NCBI RefSeq assembly: GCF_018069625.1 | Contig: NZ_CP072941.1 | Location: 6,324,001-6,388,000, forward strand | Direction of reading: 5' to 3' | Source of the DNA: Streptomyces yatensis | GTDB taxonomy: Bacteria > Actinomycetota > Actinomycetes > Streptomycetales > Streptomycetaceae | DNA length: 64,000 bases | Shown here: positions 51,020 to 60,047 of the stretch, one piece after another | How the letters are laid out: the number at the start of each line of letters is the position of its first letter | Numbering within the stretch: position 1 is the stretch's first letter | Translations under genes and position numbers: made by a program | Notes under the pieces: generated by a model | What the model was told of the DNA's origin: nothing | Seen by the model: the letters and a program-made list of their open reading frames with translations, nothing else | Databases searched by the model: none

Positions 51020-51874
51020 ATGCCGCATCTCGAGGTGGAACTCTCGGCAGGCACGGTCGAGTACGAGGACACGGGAGGCGAGGGGCCCGTCGCGGTCCTG
51101 TTGCACGGGGTCGCCATGAACGGCTCGCTGTGGCGCGATGTGGTCGCCGCGCTGGGCCCCGGCATCCGCTGTGTCGTCCCCACCCTCCCGCTGGGCGGAC
51201 ACCGCCGTGCGATGCGGCCCGACGCGGATCTGTCGGTGCTCGGGGTGGCCCGGCTGGTCGCCGAGTTCCTGGAACGGCTCGACCTTACGGACGTCACGCT
51301 GGCCATGAACGACTGGGGCGGTGCCCAGGCGCTGATCGCCGACGGCCGCGCCCAGCGCATCGGCCGCCTGGTGATCACCTCCTGCGAGGCGTTCGAGAAC
51401 TTCCCGCCCGGGCTGCCCGGCCGGAACCTGGTGCTGGCCGCGAAGCTGCCGGGCGGGCTCAACGTGGCCTTCAAGCTGCTGAAGATAGAGCCCCTGCGGC
51501 GGCTTCCGATCACCTGGGGGTGGATGACCAAGCGCCCGGTGGACCGGAAGGTGATGGACGCCTGGTTCCAGCCGCTGTGGACCTCCCCGGAGATCCGCCG
51601 TGACCTGCGGAAGTACGTTCTCGGGGTGCCACCGGTGGACGAGCTGCTCCGCTGGGCCGACGCGCTGCGCACCTTCGACCGCCCCGCCCTGGTGGCCTGG
51701 GCCTCCGAGGACCGCGTCATGCCCCCCGAGCACGGTCTGCGGCTGGCCGGTCTGCTGCCCCACGGCAGCCTGGTGGAGATCCCCGACAGCTACACCCTGA
51801 TCCCCGAGGACCAGCCGGGGCCGCTGGCCGAGCTGATCCGCGCGTTCATCCTGGGCGGCGCGGCCACGGCCTAG
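51020..51874 (+). CDS. Alpha/beta hydrolase of the haloalkane-dehalogenase-like group
   Basis: The 284-residue protein has an oxyanion strand (VLLHGVAMNGSLW) and a nucleophile elbow with Asp98 in AMNDWGGAQ, like haloalkane dehalogenases and epoxide hydrolases. The acid region is WASEDRVMPP. The position where the catalytic His is expected (PDSYTLIPEDQP) has no His, so classic catalysis is doubtful. The gene is 23 bases after the PPTase gene and co-oriented. Its role in the cluster is unclear. Confidence 0.78.
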   Translation: MPHLEVELSAGTVEYEDTGGEGPVAVLLHGVAMNGSLWRDVVAALGPGIRCVVPTLPLGGHRRAMRPDADLSVLGVARLVAEFLERLDLTDVTLAMNDWGGAQALIADGRAQRIGRLVITSCEAFENFPPGLPGRNLVLAAKLPGGLNVAFKLLKIEPLRRLPITWGWMTKRPVDRKVMDAWFQPLWTSPEIRRDLRKYVLGVPPVDELLRWADALRTFDRPALVAWASEDRVMPPEHGLRLAGLLPHGSLVEIPDSYTLIPEDQPGPLAELIRAFILGGAATA

Positions 51875-51921
51875 GGATTACGGGCTGGGGACTGTCGGAC
51901 CCCCGGCGTACCGTCGTCAGT

Positions 51922-52140
51922 ATGTGCAGATCCATCAAGACACTCCGCCCGCCGTACGCCGAAGCGGTCACCGACGACGATATGCGCGCCGCGGCGCTGC
52001 AGTACGTCCGCAAGATCTCCGGCTTCCGCCGGCCGGCCGCGCATAACGCGGAGGCGTTCGACAAGGCCGTGGAGGCGATCGCCGCCGCCACGGGCGAGCT
52101 GCTGGACTCGCTCGAGGTGCGGGGCGGGGCCGCACGCTGA
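51922..52140 (+). CDS. DUF2277 protein
   Basis: The 72-residue protein starts MCRSIKTLRPPY, then DDMRAAALQYVRKISGFRRP and AVEAIAAATGELLDSL. This is the conserved pattern of DUF2277, a small actinobacterial family of unknown function. It lies just downstream of the hydrolase gene and 46 bases before the second tRNA-Lys. Confidence 0.9.
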   Translation: MCRSIKTLRPPYAEAVTDDDMRAAALQYVRKISGFRRPAAHNAEAFDKAVEAIAAATGELLDSLEVRGGAAR

Positions 52141-52186
52141 ATGGCCCGAGGCTCTTGAGCACCCGGGCCATTCGCTTGATCAGTTG

Positions 52187-52260
52187 TGCGCCGCCAGGGA
52201 CTCGAACCCCGGACCCGCTGATTAAGAGTCAGCTGCTCTAACCAACTGAGCTAGCGGCGC
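52187..52260 (-). tRNA. tRNA-Lys (anticodon CTT), copy 2
   Basis: This gene is identical over all 74 bases to the copy at 17733, with the same orientation and CTT anticodon. Identity continues for nine bases of 5' flank (CTGCTGACG) and then stops. The two define an 83-base direct repeat around the 34 kb that contains the biosynthetic cluster. Confidence 0.97.
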
Positions 52261-52359
52261 CTGCTGACGAAGTAAATACTACCTGGTCCGGGAGGGTGGT
52301 TTTGACCACCGCTCGCCAGGGCATAGCGGAGCCCTCCGGGCGGCCGGAGCCCTCCGAGC

Positions 52360-53121
52360 TCAGATCGAGAGGGAGAGCAGCATCGGGGCCGCCTCACGGT
52401 TGAGGGCGTCGGCGGCCTGGCGCAGCCGGTGGGCATGGGCCAGGGGGAGGGAGAGGGCCAGACAGCCCACCGAGCGGCCTGCGCTGACCGGAACCGCCGC
52501 ACAGACCGTGCCGATCGCGTATTCCTGCAGGTCAAGGACGGGGACGGTGGCGGGCTGGCTGTCCAGCTTGCGGAACAGCACCTTCTCGTTGGTGGTGGTC
52601 CGGGAGGTGAGCCGCACCGTCTTGTGGCGGGAGAGGTGATCGCGGCGGCTGTCGTGGTCGAGCTGGGTGAGCAGGCATTTGCCGAGCGCCATGGCATGGG
52701 CGGCGGAGCGGAAGTCCACCCACTCGTTGACCTTGGGCGTCCGCGGGCCGTCCGCATACTGCGTGATCTTGATTTCGCCGTCCACATAGCGGCTGAGGTA
52801 GACCGCCGCGCCCACCGAGTCGCGCAGTGCGGTCAGGGAGCTCTGGAGCTTGTCCTGGACGGCGTGGCCGCGGCCGGGGCCTGCGGAGCCCAGCAGGGCC
52901 AGGGAGATCCCGCCGACATAGGCGCCGTCGGCGATCTGCTCCACATAGCCCTCGCGGCGCAGCATCAGCAGCAGATCGGCGAGCTGGTGGGCCGGCAGCC
53001 GGGTCTCCCGGGCGATCATGATGTCGCTGACGCCGGACGAGTGTTTGGCGACGACCTCCAGGATCCGGAGGGCGTGCTGCACCGAGTGGAACGGTGCGGT
53101 CGGCTCGGGCCTGAGCGCCAC
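52360..53121 (-). CDS. IclR-family transcriptional regulator
   Basis: The 253-residue regulator has an N-terminal winged helix (HSVQHALRILEVVAKHSSGVSD, LPAHQLADLLLMLRREGYVE) and a C-terminal IclR ligand domain (GAAVYLSRYVDGEIKITQYADG, SAAHAMALGKCLL, GTVCAAVPVS). It starts at GTG 53121 after GGGGGGAA; longer upstream frames are not conserved-looking. Gene order suggests it governs the ABC importer operon that follows, but a direct operator was not identified. Confidence 0.88.
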   Translation of the reverse strand: MALRPEPTAPFHSVQHALRILEVVAKHSSGVSDIMIARETRLPAHQLADLLLMLRREGYVEQIADGAYVGGISLALLGSAGPGRGHAVQDKLQSSLTALRDSVGAAVYLSRYVDGEIKITQYADGPRTPKVNEWVDFRSAAHAMALGKCLLTQLDHDSRRDHLSRHKTVRLTSRTTTNEKVLFRKLDSQPATVPVLDLQEYAIGTVCAAVPVSAGRSVGCLALSLPLAHAHRLRQAADALNREAAPMLLSLSI

Positions 53122-53333
53122 GATTTCCCCCCTCGCAGGTTGGCGTGGCTTTGTATCACGATAACCGCCAAGGGGCTTATCCGGATCGGCTGTTGAGGAT
53201 ATTGCCGAGCCGCCGCACCCCGGCCAGCCGGGGCGTATATCCATGGCATATGACATAGGCATGCCCCCGCGGATGGGTCGCGGGGGCAGTGCCGACAGGG
53301 GCCGGGTGATCTACCTGGCAGGCGGCGGATGAT

Positions 53334-54137
53334 CTAGAGAACCGCGCTCAGGAACTCCCTCGTCCGCTCGTGCTCCGGCTCGGTGAAGATCTTCTCCGGC
53401 GGCCCGGACTCGATCACCCGGCCCGCGTCGAACATCAGCACATCGTCGGAGATGTCCCGGGCGAAGTTCATCTCATGCGTCACGCACAGCATGGTGATGT
53501 CCGTCGTATGAGCGATGTCGCGCAGCACATCCAGCACCCCGGCCACCAGCTCCGGGTCCAGCGCCGAGGTGACCTCGTCCAGCAGCATCACCTGCGGCCG
53601 CATCGCCAGCGCCCGGGCGATCGCCACCCGCTGCTGCTGCCCGCCGGAGAGCTGCGTCGGGTACGCGTCGCACTTGTCGCCGAGCCCGACCAGGTCGAGC
53701 AGCTCCCGGGCGCGGGTCTCGGCCTCGTCCTTGCTCAGGCCGAGCACATGCACCGGGGCCTCGGTGATGTTCCGCAGCACCCGCATATTGGGGAAGAGGT
53801 TGAACTGCTGAAAGACCATCCCGATCTTCTTGCGCACCTCACGGGTGTGCTTCTCGCCCGCCGGGACCAGCGAGCCGCCTCTGTCCTCATGGGTGAGGTA
53901 GTCGCCGTCGACCTTGATCGTGCCCTCGTCCGGCTTGATCAGCGTCATCAGCAGCCGCAGGATCGTGGTCTTGCCCGATCCCGAGGGGCCGATCAGGGTG
54001 ACGTGCTTGCCGGAGGACACCGAGAAGTCGAGGTTGTCCAGGACCGTATTGCTGCCGAAGCGCTTGGTCACCTGGTCGAAGCGGATCAGTTCACTGCCGT
54101 CCACGGCAGGATTCGTGTGGTCGGTTTCAGTGGCCAA
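53334..54137 (-). CDS. Polar amino acid/ectoine-type ABC transporter ATPase (EhuA-like)
   Basis: The 267-residue ATPase has Walker A GPSGSGKTTI, the signature LSGGQQQRVAIA, Walker B MLLDEVTSALDP and the H-loop CVTHEMNFA. The family energises import of polar amino acids and related compounds. It overlaps the EhuD-like permease gene and is the last gene of the four-gene operon (binding protein-permease-permease-ATPase). An insert after about residue 70 (THEDRGGSLVPAGEKHTREV) is typical of EhuA-type proteins. Confidence 0.92.
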   Translation of the reverse strand: MATETDHTNPAVDGSELIRFDQVTKRFGSNTVLDNLDFSVSSGKHVTLIGPSGSGKTTILRLLMTLIKPDEGTIKVDGDYLTHEDRGGSLVPAGEKHTREVRKKIGMVFQQFNLFPNMRVLRNITEAPVHVLGLSKDEAETRARELLDLVGLGDKCDAYPTQLSGGQQQRVAIARALAMRPQVMLLDEVTSALDPELVAGVLDVLRDIAHTTDITMLCVTHEMNFARDISDDVLMFDAGRVIESGPPEKIFTEPEHERTREFLSAVL

Positions 54138-54777
54138 GACGACGCTCCAGGGCTCGCATCAGAAGGGAAGCCGGATAGGCGATGACGATGAAGGCGATGC
54201 CGACCATCGTGTAGGGCTCGATGTACTGGAAGGACGACGCGCCTTCGGCGCGCGCCTTCTGCAGCATGTCGACGACGCCGATCAGCGCGAGCATCGGGGA
54301 GTCCTTCAGCATCGCGATGACGTAGTTGCCCAGGGCGGGCACCACCCGGCGGATGGCCTGCGGCAGGATCACCGCGGTCCAGGTACGGCCGCGGGAGAGG
54401 CTGAGCGCGGTCGCCGCCTCCCACTGCCCCTTGGGCACACCGTCGATACCGGCCCGGTAGACCTCGGCGGTGTACGTCGAGTAGTGCAGGCCGAGCGCGA
54501 TCACGCCGGTGGTGAGCGCCGAGAACTTGATGTCCCAGGTCGGCAGCACGTAGTAGAAGAAGAACAGCTGCACCAGCAGCGGGGTGTTGCGGATGAACTC
54601 CACGACCGCGGCCACCGGCCAACGCACAAAGCGGGTCGGCGAGCGGAAGGCCATCGCCCACACCAGGCCGAGCGCGAACGCCAGGATCGAGCCCAGCGCG
54701 GTCGCCTCCAGGGTGATCAGCAGTCCGCGGCCCAGCTCGGGGAGGAAGTCCTTGGCCACATCCCAGTTCCAGGTCAC
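54127..54777 (-). CDS. ABC transporter permease (EhuD-like)
   Basis: The 216-residue HisM-type permease has five membrane segments and the cytoplasmic EAA-type loop (GQWEAATALSLSRGRTWTAVILPQAI, in two parts). It starts at GTG 54777 overlapping the preceding permease stop. With its partner it forms the membrane channel for a polar amino acid or ectoine-like substrate. Confidence 0.9.
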   Translation of the reverse strand: MTWNWDVAKDFLPELGRGLLITLEATALGSILAFALGLVWAMAFRSPTRFVRWPVAAVVEFIRNTPLLVQLFFFYYVLPTWDIKFSALTTGVIALGLHYSTYTAEVYRAGIDGVPKGQWEAATALSLSRGRTWTAVILPQAIRRVVPALGNYVIAMLKDSPMLALIGVVDMLQKARAEGASSFQYIEPYTMVGIAFIVIAYPASLLMRALERRLGH

Positions 54778-55523
54778 TGGGCACCTCCCGTGATGATGTT
54801 GGACGACTGCTCGGACTCCTGGCGCGCGGACAGCTTCCGGGTGACCAGCGGGCCCTTGTCGGACTTCACCGGAGCCTGGCCGATGCCCGCCTTGGCGCGC
54901 CGCTCCAGCAGCCGCATCAGCCGGGTGAGGACGAAGGCCAACACGAAGTAGAGGACCAGGATGATCGCGTAGATCTCCAGGCTGTCGCCGGTCGCCAGCC
55001 GCGAGAGCTGGGCGGCGAAGGTGATGTCGGCGACGCTCACCGCGGAGACCAGGGCGGTCGCCTTCAACAGCTCGATCAGCAGATTGTTGAAGGGCGGGAT
55101 CATCTCCGGGATCGCCTGCGGCAGGATCACCCGGCGCATCCGCTGTGCGGGGGTGAAGCTGAGCGCGATGGCCGCCTCACGCTGCGCCGGGGCCACCGAG
55201 GCGATCGCGCCGCGCACGATCTCCGAGCCGTACGCCCCGTAGGTGAGGCCCAGCGCCAGCACCGCCGCCCACATCGACACCAGTTGGTACCCGAAGGCCA
55301 GCGGCATCACGAAGAACAGCCAGAACATCAGCACCAGGGCCGAGGTGCCGCGGAAGATCTCCACATAGAAGCCGGTCAGAAAGCGGACGATCCACAGCCG
55401 TGAGGTGCGCGCGATCCCGATGCCGAACGCCACGACGGCCGCGAAGACCGCGCTGAACAGGGTCAGCTGGATGGTGATCCAGACGCCCGGAAGAAGCCAG
55501 TTTTCCCACAGTCCGGCCGTCAT
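54774..55523 (-). CDS. ABC transporter permease (EhuC-like)
   Basis: The 249-residue HisM-family permease starts at MTAGLWENWLLPG. ATG 55523 overlaps the binding-protein stop (ATGA). The family loop is APAQREAAIALSFTPAQRMR followed by RVILPQAIPE. A roughly 35-residue hydrophilic C-terminal tail follows the last helix. The overall sequence fits EhuC of ectoine/hydroxyectoine importers, but the substrate here is not proven. Confidence 0.88.
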   Translation of the reverse strand: MTAGLWENWLLPGVWITIQLTLFSAVFAAVVAFGIGIARTSRLWIVRFLTGFYVEIFRGTSALVLMFWLFFVMPLAFGYQLVSMWAAVLALGLTYGAYGSEIVRGAIASVAPAQREAAIALSFTPAQRMRRVILPQAIPEMIPPFNNLLIELLKATALVSAVSVADITFAAQLSRLATGDSLEIYAIILVLYFVLAFVLTRLMRLLERRAKAGIGQAPVKSDKGPLVTRKLSARQESEQSSNIITGGAQ

Positions 55524-56395
55524 GAGCACAGCTCCTTGGCGGTCAGATCGGTCATCTCTTCCTTGGTGAAGCCAAAGGGCCGCACGATGCGCAACAGCTC
55601 GCCGCTCTTCTTCATCTTGTGCAACTCGACATTGAAGGCGTCCCGGAGCTTGGTCTCCTCCGGCCGGAAGGCGAAACCGCCGGCGCCGATGTCCGGTTTG
55701 CCGTCGACGTAGGCCTGGAACGGCTCGGTGGCCTCGGCCTGTCGGCTGTTCCGCTGCTTCACCACGTTGTGGACGGTCACGGTCGTGCCCGCGAAGACAT
55801 CGGCCCGGCCCTGTTCCACGGCCAGCAGCCCGGCGAGCTGGTCGGGGAGGATCAGCATGTCGCTCTGCTTGATCCCGACGGCCTCCGCGTACCCGATCTG
55901 GGCATATGCGGTGCCAGTAGCCATTTTGGCCTTCTGTTTGACGATGTCCTGGTAATTGTGGATGTTCTTGGGATTCCCCTTGCGCACGATGAACGCGTCA
56001 CGCATGCGGTAGTCGGGGTCGGAGAAGATCACCTGGGCGCAGCGGTCGGGATTGATGTACATCCCCGCCGAGACCACGTCGAACTGCTGCGAGCGAAGGC
56101 CGGGGATGAGCGAGCCGAACTCGGTCGGCACCGGCTGGACCTTGGGCACTCCCAGCCGCTTGAAGATGATCTTCGCGATCTCCGGCGCCTCGCCGGTGAA
56201 CTCGCCGTTTTTGTCGATATAGCCGAATGGGATCTCCCCCGCTATTCCCAGTCGGACCGTGCCCTGCGACCGCAGCCGCTCCAGCAGATTGCCCCCGTCC
56301 TTGGCGCCGGAGCCGGACACCCGGCTGCAGCCGACCGCGCCCAGCAGACCCAGGGCCGCGCCGCCGGCGAGAAGAGAGCGGCGGCTGGGTCCCAT
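55520..56395 (-). CDS. Extracellular solute-binding lipoprotein (EhuB-like)
   Basis: The 291-residue binding protein starts at MGPSRRSLLAG (twin-arginine-like) with a lipobox ending in LGAVGC. A family 3 solute-binding domain follows (GTVRLGIAGEIPFGYID, GEAPEIAKIIFKRLG, FDVVSAGMYINPDRCAQVIF, ADVFAGTTVTV). An upstream start at 56443 (MAPPREKD) is possible. It is the first gene of the importer operon, divergent from DUF3830. Ligands of this type include ectoines and polar amino acids. Confidence 0.87.
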   Translation of the reverse strand: MGPSRRSLLAGGAALGLLGAVGCSRVSGSGAKDGGNLLERLRSQGTVRLGIAGEIPFGYIDKNGEFTGEAPEIAKIIFKRLGVPKVQPVPTEFGSLIPGLRSQQFDVVSAGMYINPDRCAQVIFSDPDYRMRDAFIVRKGNPKNIHNYQDIVKQKAKMATGTAYAQIGYAEAVGIKQSDMLILPDQLAGLLAVEQGRADVFAGTTVTVHNVVKQRNSRQAEATEPFQAYVDGKPDIGAGGFAFRPEETKLRDAFNVELHKMKKSGELLRIVRPFGFTKEEMTDLTAKELCS

Positions 56396-56564
56396 TTTCG
56401 CTATTTCTCTGCTATCGGTGTCTTTCTCACGTGGTGGAGCCATGGGCGCGCGGCTACCCGACTCCGGCAAATGTATGCAGGCTGTTTCCGGCCCTTGATA
56501 CAGCCGATGCCTGGGTAGGCCCCCTACGGCAGGACTGGTTCCGAAGCGACCTGGAGGAAAGTCG

Positions 56565-57074
56565 ATGGTTGACCGAGCCGACCGGTTCATCGAGGTCTCG
56601 CTCGAGAAGCGTGGGGTGAGCTGCACGGCCAAGCTCCTTGACGAGCGTGCGCCGATCACCTGCGAGGCGGTGTGGAACGCACTGCCGCTGGGGGGTGACG
56701 TATATCACGCGAAGTACGCGCGCAATGAGATCTATGCGCTACTGCCCCCCTTCGCGCCCGAGGAGCCGCCCCTGGAGAACCCGACGATCACCCCGATCCC
56801 CGGTGACCTGTGTTACTTCACCTTCACGGACACCCAGCTCGGGACCAAGTCGTACGGATACGAGACCGACGCCAAGCACCAGGGACGACGGCAGGTCGTC
56901 GATCTGGCGCTCTTCTACGAGCGGAACAACCTGCTGATCAACGGCGACGCGGGCTGGGTGCCCGGGATCGTCTGGGGCTCGGTGGTCGACGGCCTCGACC
57001 GGATGGCCGACGCCTGCCAGGACCTGTGGCGCGCCGGGGCGCTGGGGGAGACCCTCAGCTTCCGCCGGGCGTAG
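56565..57074 (+). CDS. DUF3830 family protein
   Basis: The 169-residue protein has a cyclophilin-like beta-barrel pattern (RFIEVSLEKRGVSCTAKLLDE, PLGGDVYHAKYARNEIY, FYERNNLLINGDAGWVPG). DUF3830 genes recur next to EhuABCD-type importers, amidases and Asp/Glu racemase-like genes, as here, but no activity is known to me. GGAGG precedes ATG 56565. Its last codons (FRRA-stop) lie inside the first unit of the tandem repeat that follows. Confidence 0.88.
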   Translation: MVDRADRFIEVSLEKRGVSCTAKLLDERAPITCEAVWNALPLGGDVYHAKYARNEIYALLPPFAPEEPPLENPTITPIPGDLCYFTFTDTQLGTKSYGYETDAKHQGRRQVVDLALFYERNNLLINGDAGWVPGIVWGSVVDGLDRMADACQDLWRAGALGETLSFRRA

Positions 57075-57420
57075 CCCTCGGCGTTCGCCGGGCGTAGCTC
57101 TCGGCTTCCGCGGGGCGGGGGCCTTGGCGTTCGCCGGGCGGGGGCCTTGGCGTCCGCGGGGCGGGGGCCTTGGCGTCCGCGGGGCGGGGGCCTTGGCGTT
57201 CGCCGGGCGGGGGCCGTTGGCTGTCGCCCGGTGGGGCCGTTGGTTTCCGCCGGGCGTAGACCTCGGTTCCCGCCGGGCAGGGGCCCTTGGCTTCCGCCCG
57301 GTGGGGCCCGCCGGGCGGGGGCCGTTGGTTTCCGCCGGGCGGCGGCCCTCGGCTTCCGCCGGTCGGAGAGCTTCAGCGTTCGCCGGGCGGCGGTCCTCGG
57401 CCGCCTGCGCCCGGCGTAGC
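57050..57420. repeat. Array of about 14 degenerate ~23-base tandem repeats
   Basis: Units of the form TTCCGCCGGGCGGGGGCCTT plus GGC run from the end of the DUF3830 coding sequence to just before the amidase stop. Several units retain the TTCCGCCGGGCGTAG that is the DUF3830 3' end. There are no spacers, so this is not a CRISPR. It fills the roughly 400-base convergent intergenic region. Confidence 0.85.
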
Positions 57421-57486
57421 GCACGGACCCGGCCCGGGGCGGCTGCGCCCCGGGCCCGGCCGCCCGTGTCAGGCGCCCAGGTCGCC

Positions 57487-58902
57487 TCAGGCAGCCGCGG
57501 GTCGCACCCCGTCCGCCAGCCCGGCCTCGAACAGCGCGTGCGCCGCCCGCAGCACCAGCGCGTCCGCGTGGCGCGCGCCCACCAGTTGCACCCCGATCGG
57601 CAGACCCGCCCCACTCAGGCCGCACGGCACCGAAGCCGCGGGCTGCTGGGTCAGGTTGAACGGGTAGGTGAACGGCGTCCAGCCCGTCCACCGGGTGTGC
57701 TCCGAGCCCTTGGGCACCTCGACCCCCGCCTCGAACGCGGTGATCGGCAGCGTCGGGGTGACCAGCAGGTCGTACGCGGAGTGGAACCGCCCCATCGCAT
57801 GGCCGAGGGCCATCCGCACATCCACGGCCGCCAGATAGTCCAGCGCGCTGTACGACGCCCCCTGGGCGCAGATCTCGCGCAGCCCCGGATCCAGCAGCTC
57901 CCAGGCCTCCGCGCCCAGCGGCTGCACCACCCGGGCCGCGCCGCTGAACCACAGCGTGTGGAACGCCTCCACCGGATCCTCGAACCCCGGGTCGATCTCC
58001 TCGACCACGGCGCCCAGCTCCGCCAGCAGATCCACCGCCCGCCGCACCGACGCGGCCACCTCCGGGTCGACCACGGCCGCACCGCCGAGCGAGGGGCTGT
58101 AGGCCACCCGCAGCCCGTCCACCCCGCCCCCGCCGGAGGCGAGCGCCTCCTGGAAGCCGCCCCCGGAGGGCGCCAGCTGGGACCAGTCGCGCCAGTCCGG
58201 ACCGGAGATCACATCCATCAGCAGCGCCGCGTCCGCCGCGTCCCGGGTCATCGGCCCCACATGGGCCAGGGTGCCGAACGCGCTCGCCGGATAGAGCGGA
58301 ACCCGCCCATAGGTGGGTTTCAACGCGAAGATGCCGCAGAAGGACGCCGGGATACGGACCGAACCCCCGCCGTCCGTCCCCAGGCTCAGCGGACCCGCGC
58401 CCAGCGCGACCGCGGCCGCGCTGCCGCCACTGGAGCCGCCCGCGGTCCGCTGGGGGTCGTACGGATTGCCGGTGACCCCGTAGACCGGACTGTCGGTGAC
58501 ACCCTTCCAGCCGAACTCCGGGGTCGTGGTCTTTCCCACGAACACCGCGCCGTGCTCGCGCAGCCGCGCCACCGAGGGCGCGTCCTCGTCCCACGCCTGG
58601 CCCTCGGGCCGTACGGTCCGCGAACCGCGCAGCGTGGGCGCGCCACGCAGCAGCAGGATGTCCTTCACCGACACCGGAACGCCGTCCACCAGCCCCGCGG
58701 GGGCCCCGCGCCGCCACCGCTCGGCGGACTCCTCCGCCTGCCGCAGCGCGCCCTCGGCGTCCACCCGGCTGAAGGCGTTCACCTCCGGCTGTATCTGCTC
58801 GATCCGGTGGAGGACGGCACGGGTCGCCTCGACCGGGGAGAGCTCGCCGGAGGCATAGCGCTCGATGAGTTGAACGGCTGTCAGGTTGTGAATGTCCGTC
58901 AT
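57487..58902 (-). CDS. Amidase-signature family amidase
   Basis: The 471-residue amidase has the Ser-cisSer-Lys triad visible: Lys80 in PVSVKDILL, Ser157 in AGGSSGGSAAAVA and nucleophile Ser181 in GTDGGGSVRIPASFCG. It cleaves a carboxamide, possibly of the imported compound or a degradation intermediate. It is in the same direction as and close to the 2-hydroxyacid dehydrogenase gene. GatA-like function is unlikely because the context is catabolic. Confidence 0.93.
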   Translation of the reverse strand: MTDIHNLTAVQLIERYASGELSPVEATRAVLHRIEQIQPEVNAFSRVDAEGALRQAEESAERWRRGAPAGLVDGVPVSVKDILLLRGAPTLRGSRTVRPEGQAWDEDAPSVARLREHGAVFVGKTTTPEFGWKGVTDSPVYGVTGNPYDPQRTAGGSSGGSAAAVALGAGPLSLGTDGGGSVRIPASFCGIFALKPTYGRVPLYPASAFGTLAHVGPMTRDAADAALLMDVISGPDWRDWSQLAPSGGGFQEALASGGGGVDGLRVAYSPSLGGAAVVDPEVAASVRRAVDLLAELGAVVEEIDPGFEDPVEAFHTLWFSGAARVVQPLGAEAWELLDPGLREICAQGASYSALDYLAAVDVRMALGHAMGRFHSAYDLLVTPTLPITAFEAGVEVPKGSEHTRWTGWTPFTYPFNLTQQPAASVPCGLSGAGLPIGVQLVGARHADALVLRAAHALFEAGLADGVRPAAA

Positions 58903-58927
58903 CCGGCTCTCCGTTCAGGTCCTGCGA

Positions 58928-59875
58928 TCAGTCCACCGGTACGTACCCGAGGCGTTTGTCGACGATGTTGAGCAGTGGCTCGCCCGCGCACCAGCGCTCG
59001 TAGTTGTCCTGGAACTGCTCGGCCAGATGGTCGCGCCACCCGACCGTGTCGCCGCTCATATGGGGCGAGATGAACAGCCCCGGGACGTCCCACAGGGGAT
59101 CGTCCGAGGTCAGCGGCTCGTGTTCGAAGACATCCAGGGCCGCGCCGCCGATCCGCCGGGCCACCAGGGCCGCCGTAAGGTCCTTCTCGACGACCAGGGG
59201 GCCGCGGCCGACGTTGATGAACCGGGCGGTGGACTTCATCCGGTCGAAGATCGTCCGGTCGAACATGCCGCGGGTGGCGTCGGTGAGCGGCGCCGCGCAC
59301 ACCACCCAGTCGGCCGAGGGAAGCAGCTCGGGCAGCTCGTCGCCGCCGCGCACGCCCGGCCGCGCGGTGCGGCCGACCAGGTCGACCACCACGCCGAGCG
59401 AGGCCAGGGTGGAGTCGATCGCCCGGCCGATGGGGCCCGCGCCCACGACCACGGCGCGCGTCCCGGCCAGCCGCATCGTCTCCCGGTGCTGCCAGCGGCG
59501 CTGCCGCTGCAGCTCCCAGGTGCCGTGGAAGTCCTTGGCCATGGAGATCACCAGGCCGGCCACATACTCGGCGATCGGCTGCTCGAAGACCCCTCGGGCA
59601 TTGGTCAACACCGTGTCGGAGGTGATGAGTTCGGGGCAGAGCAGCCGGTCGACCCCCGCGCTCGCGGTATGGACCCAGGCCGGCCGGGGGCCCTCGCCGG
59701 GCCAGGCGTCGCGGACCGCGTCGGAGGTGAAGTCCCAGACCAGGAGCACATCCGCGGCGGGGAGCGCCTGGGGGAGCGAATTCTCGTCGCAGACAAGTAC
59801 CTTCGCCCGGTCGGCCACCCGGTCCAGGCGGACCGGCGGCTGGTCGCCGAAGACGACAACTGTGCTTTCGGACAT
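58928..59875 (-). CDS. D-2-hydroxyacid dehydrogenase family protein
   Basis: The 315-residue NAD-dependent dehydrogenase has the nucleotide-binding motif VVVGAGPIGRAIDSTLASLG, active-site Arg in INVGRGPLVVE, Glu in DVFEHEPL and His in FISPHMSGDT. It reduces 2-keto acids or oxidises D-2-hydroxy acids. It is 25 bases upstream of the amidase gene (same operon) and divergent from the maleate isomerase-like gene. The substrate is unknown. Confidence 0.9.
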   Translation of the reverse strand: MSESTVVVFGDQPPVRLDRVADRAKVLVCDENSLPQALPAADVLLVWDFTSDAVRDAWPGEGPRPAWVHTASAGVDRLLCPELITSDTVLTNARGVFEQPIAEYVAGLVISMAKDFHGTWELQRQRRWQHRETMRLAGTRAVVVGAGPIGRAIDSTLASLGVVVDLVGRTARPGVRGGDELPELLPSADWVVCAAPLTDATRGMFDRTIFDRMKSTARFINVGRGPLVVEKDLTAALVARRIGGAALDVFEHEPLTSDDPLWDVPGLFISPHMSGDTVGWRDHLAEQFQDNYERWCAGEPLLNIVDKRLGYVPVD

Positions 59876-60047
59876 AGGCGGGAAACCGTTTCGAAACGTG
59901 GATGGGTTTGCCTGAAGAAGGAGGGGGCAGGCGCCTCAGTTTGAGGATTGACCACGCTAGGCAGCGGAAACTACCGTCGTCAACAACGGCATCTGTCCCG
60001 GCGTCCCCGGCAGTAGGCCGGTCCCTCTCCATCGCAACCTCTGGCCA

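Noticed and set aside
17733..52269. Integrative element with attL/attR at the tRNA-Lys genes
   Set aside because: Both tRNA genes are complete and no integrase, excisionase or conjugation gene was found; kept only as a direct-repeat observation.
57050..57420. Possible CRISPR array
   Set aside because: Units of ~23 bases abut directly with no unique spacers, diverge from one another, and no cas genes are present.
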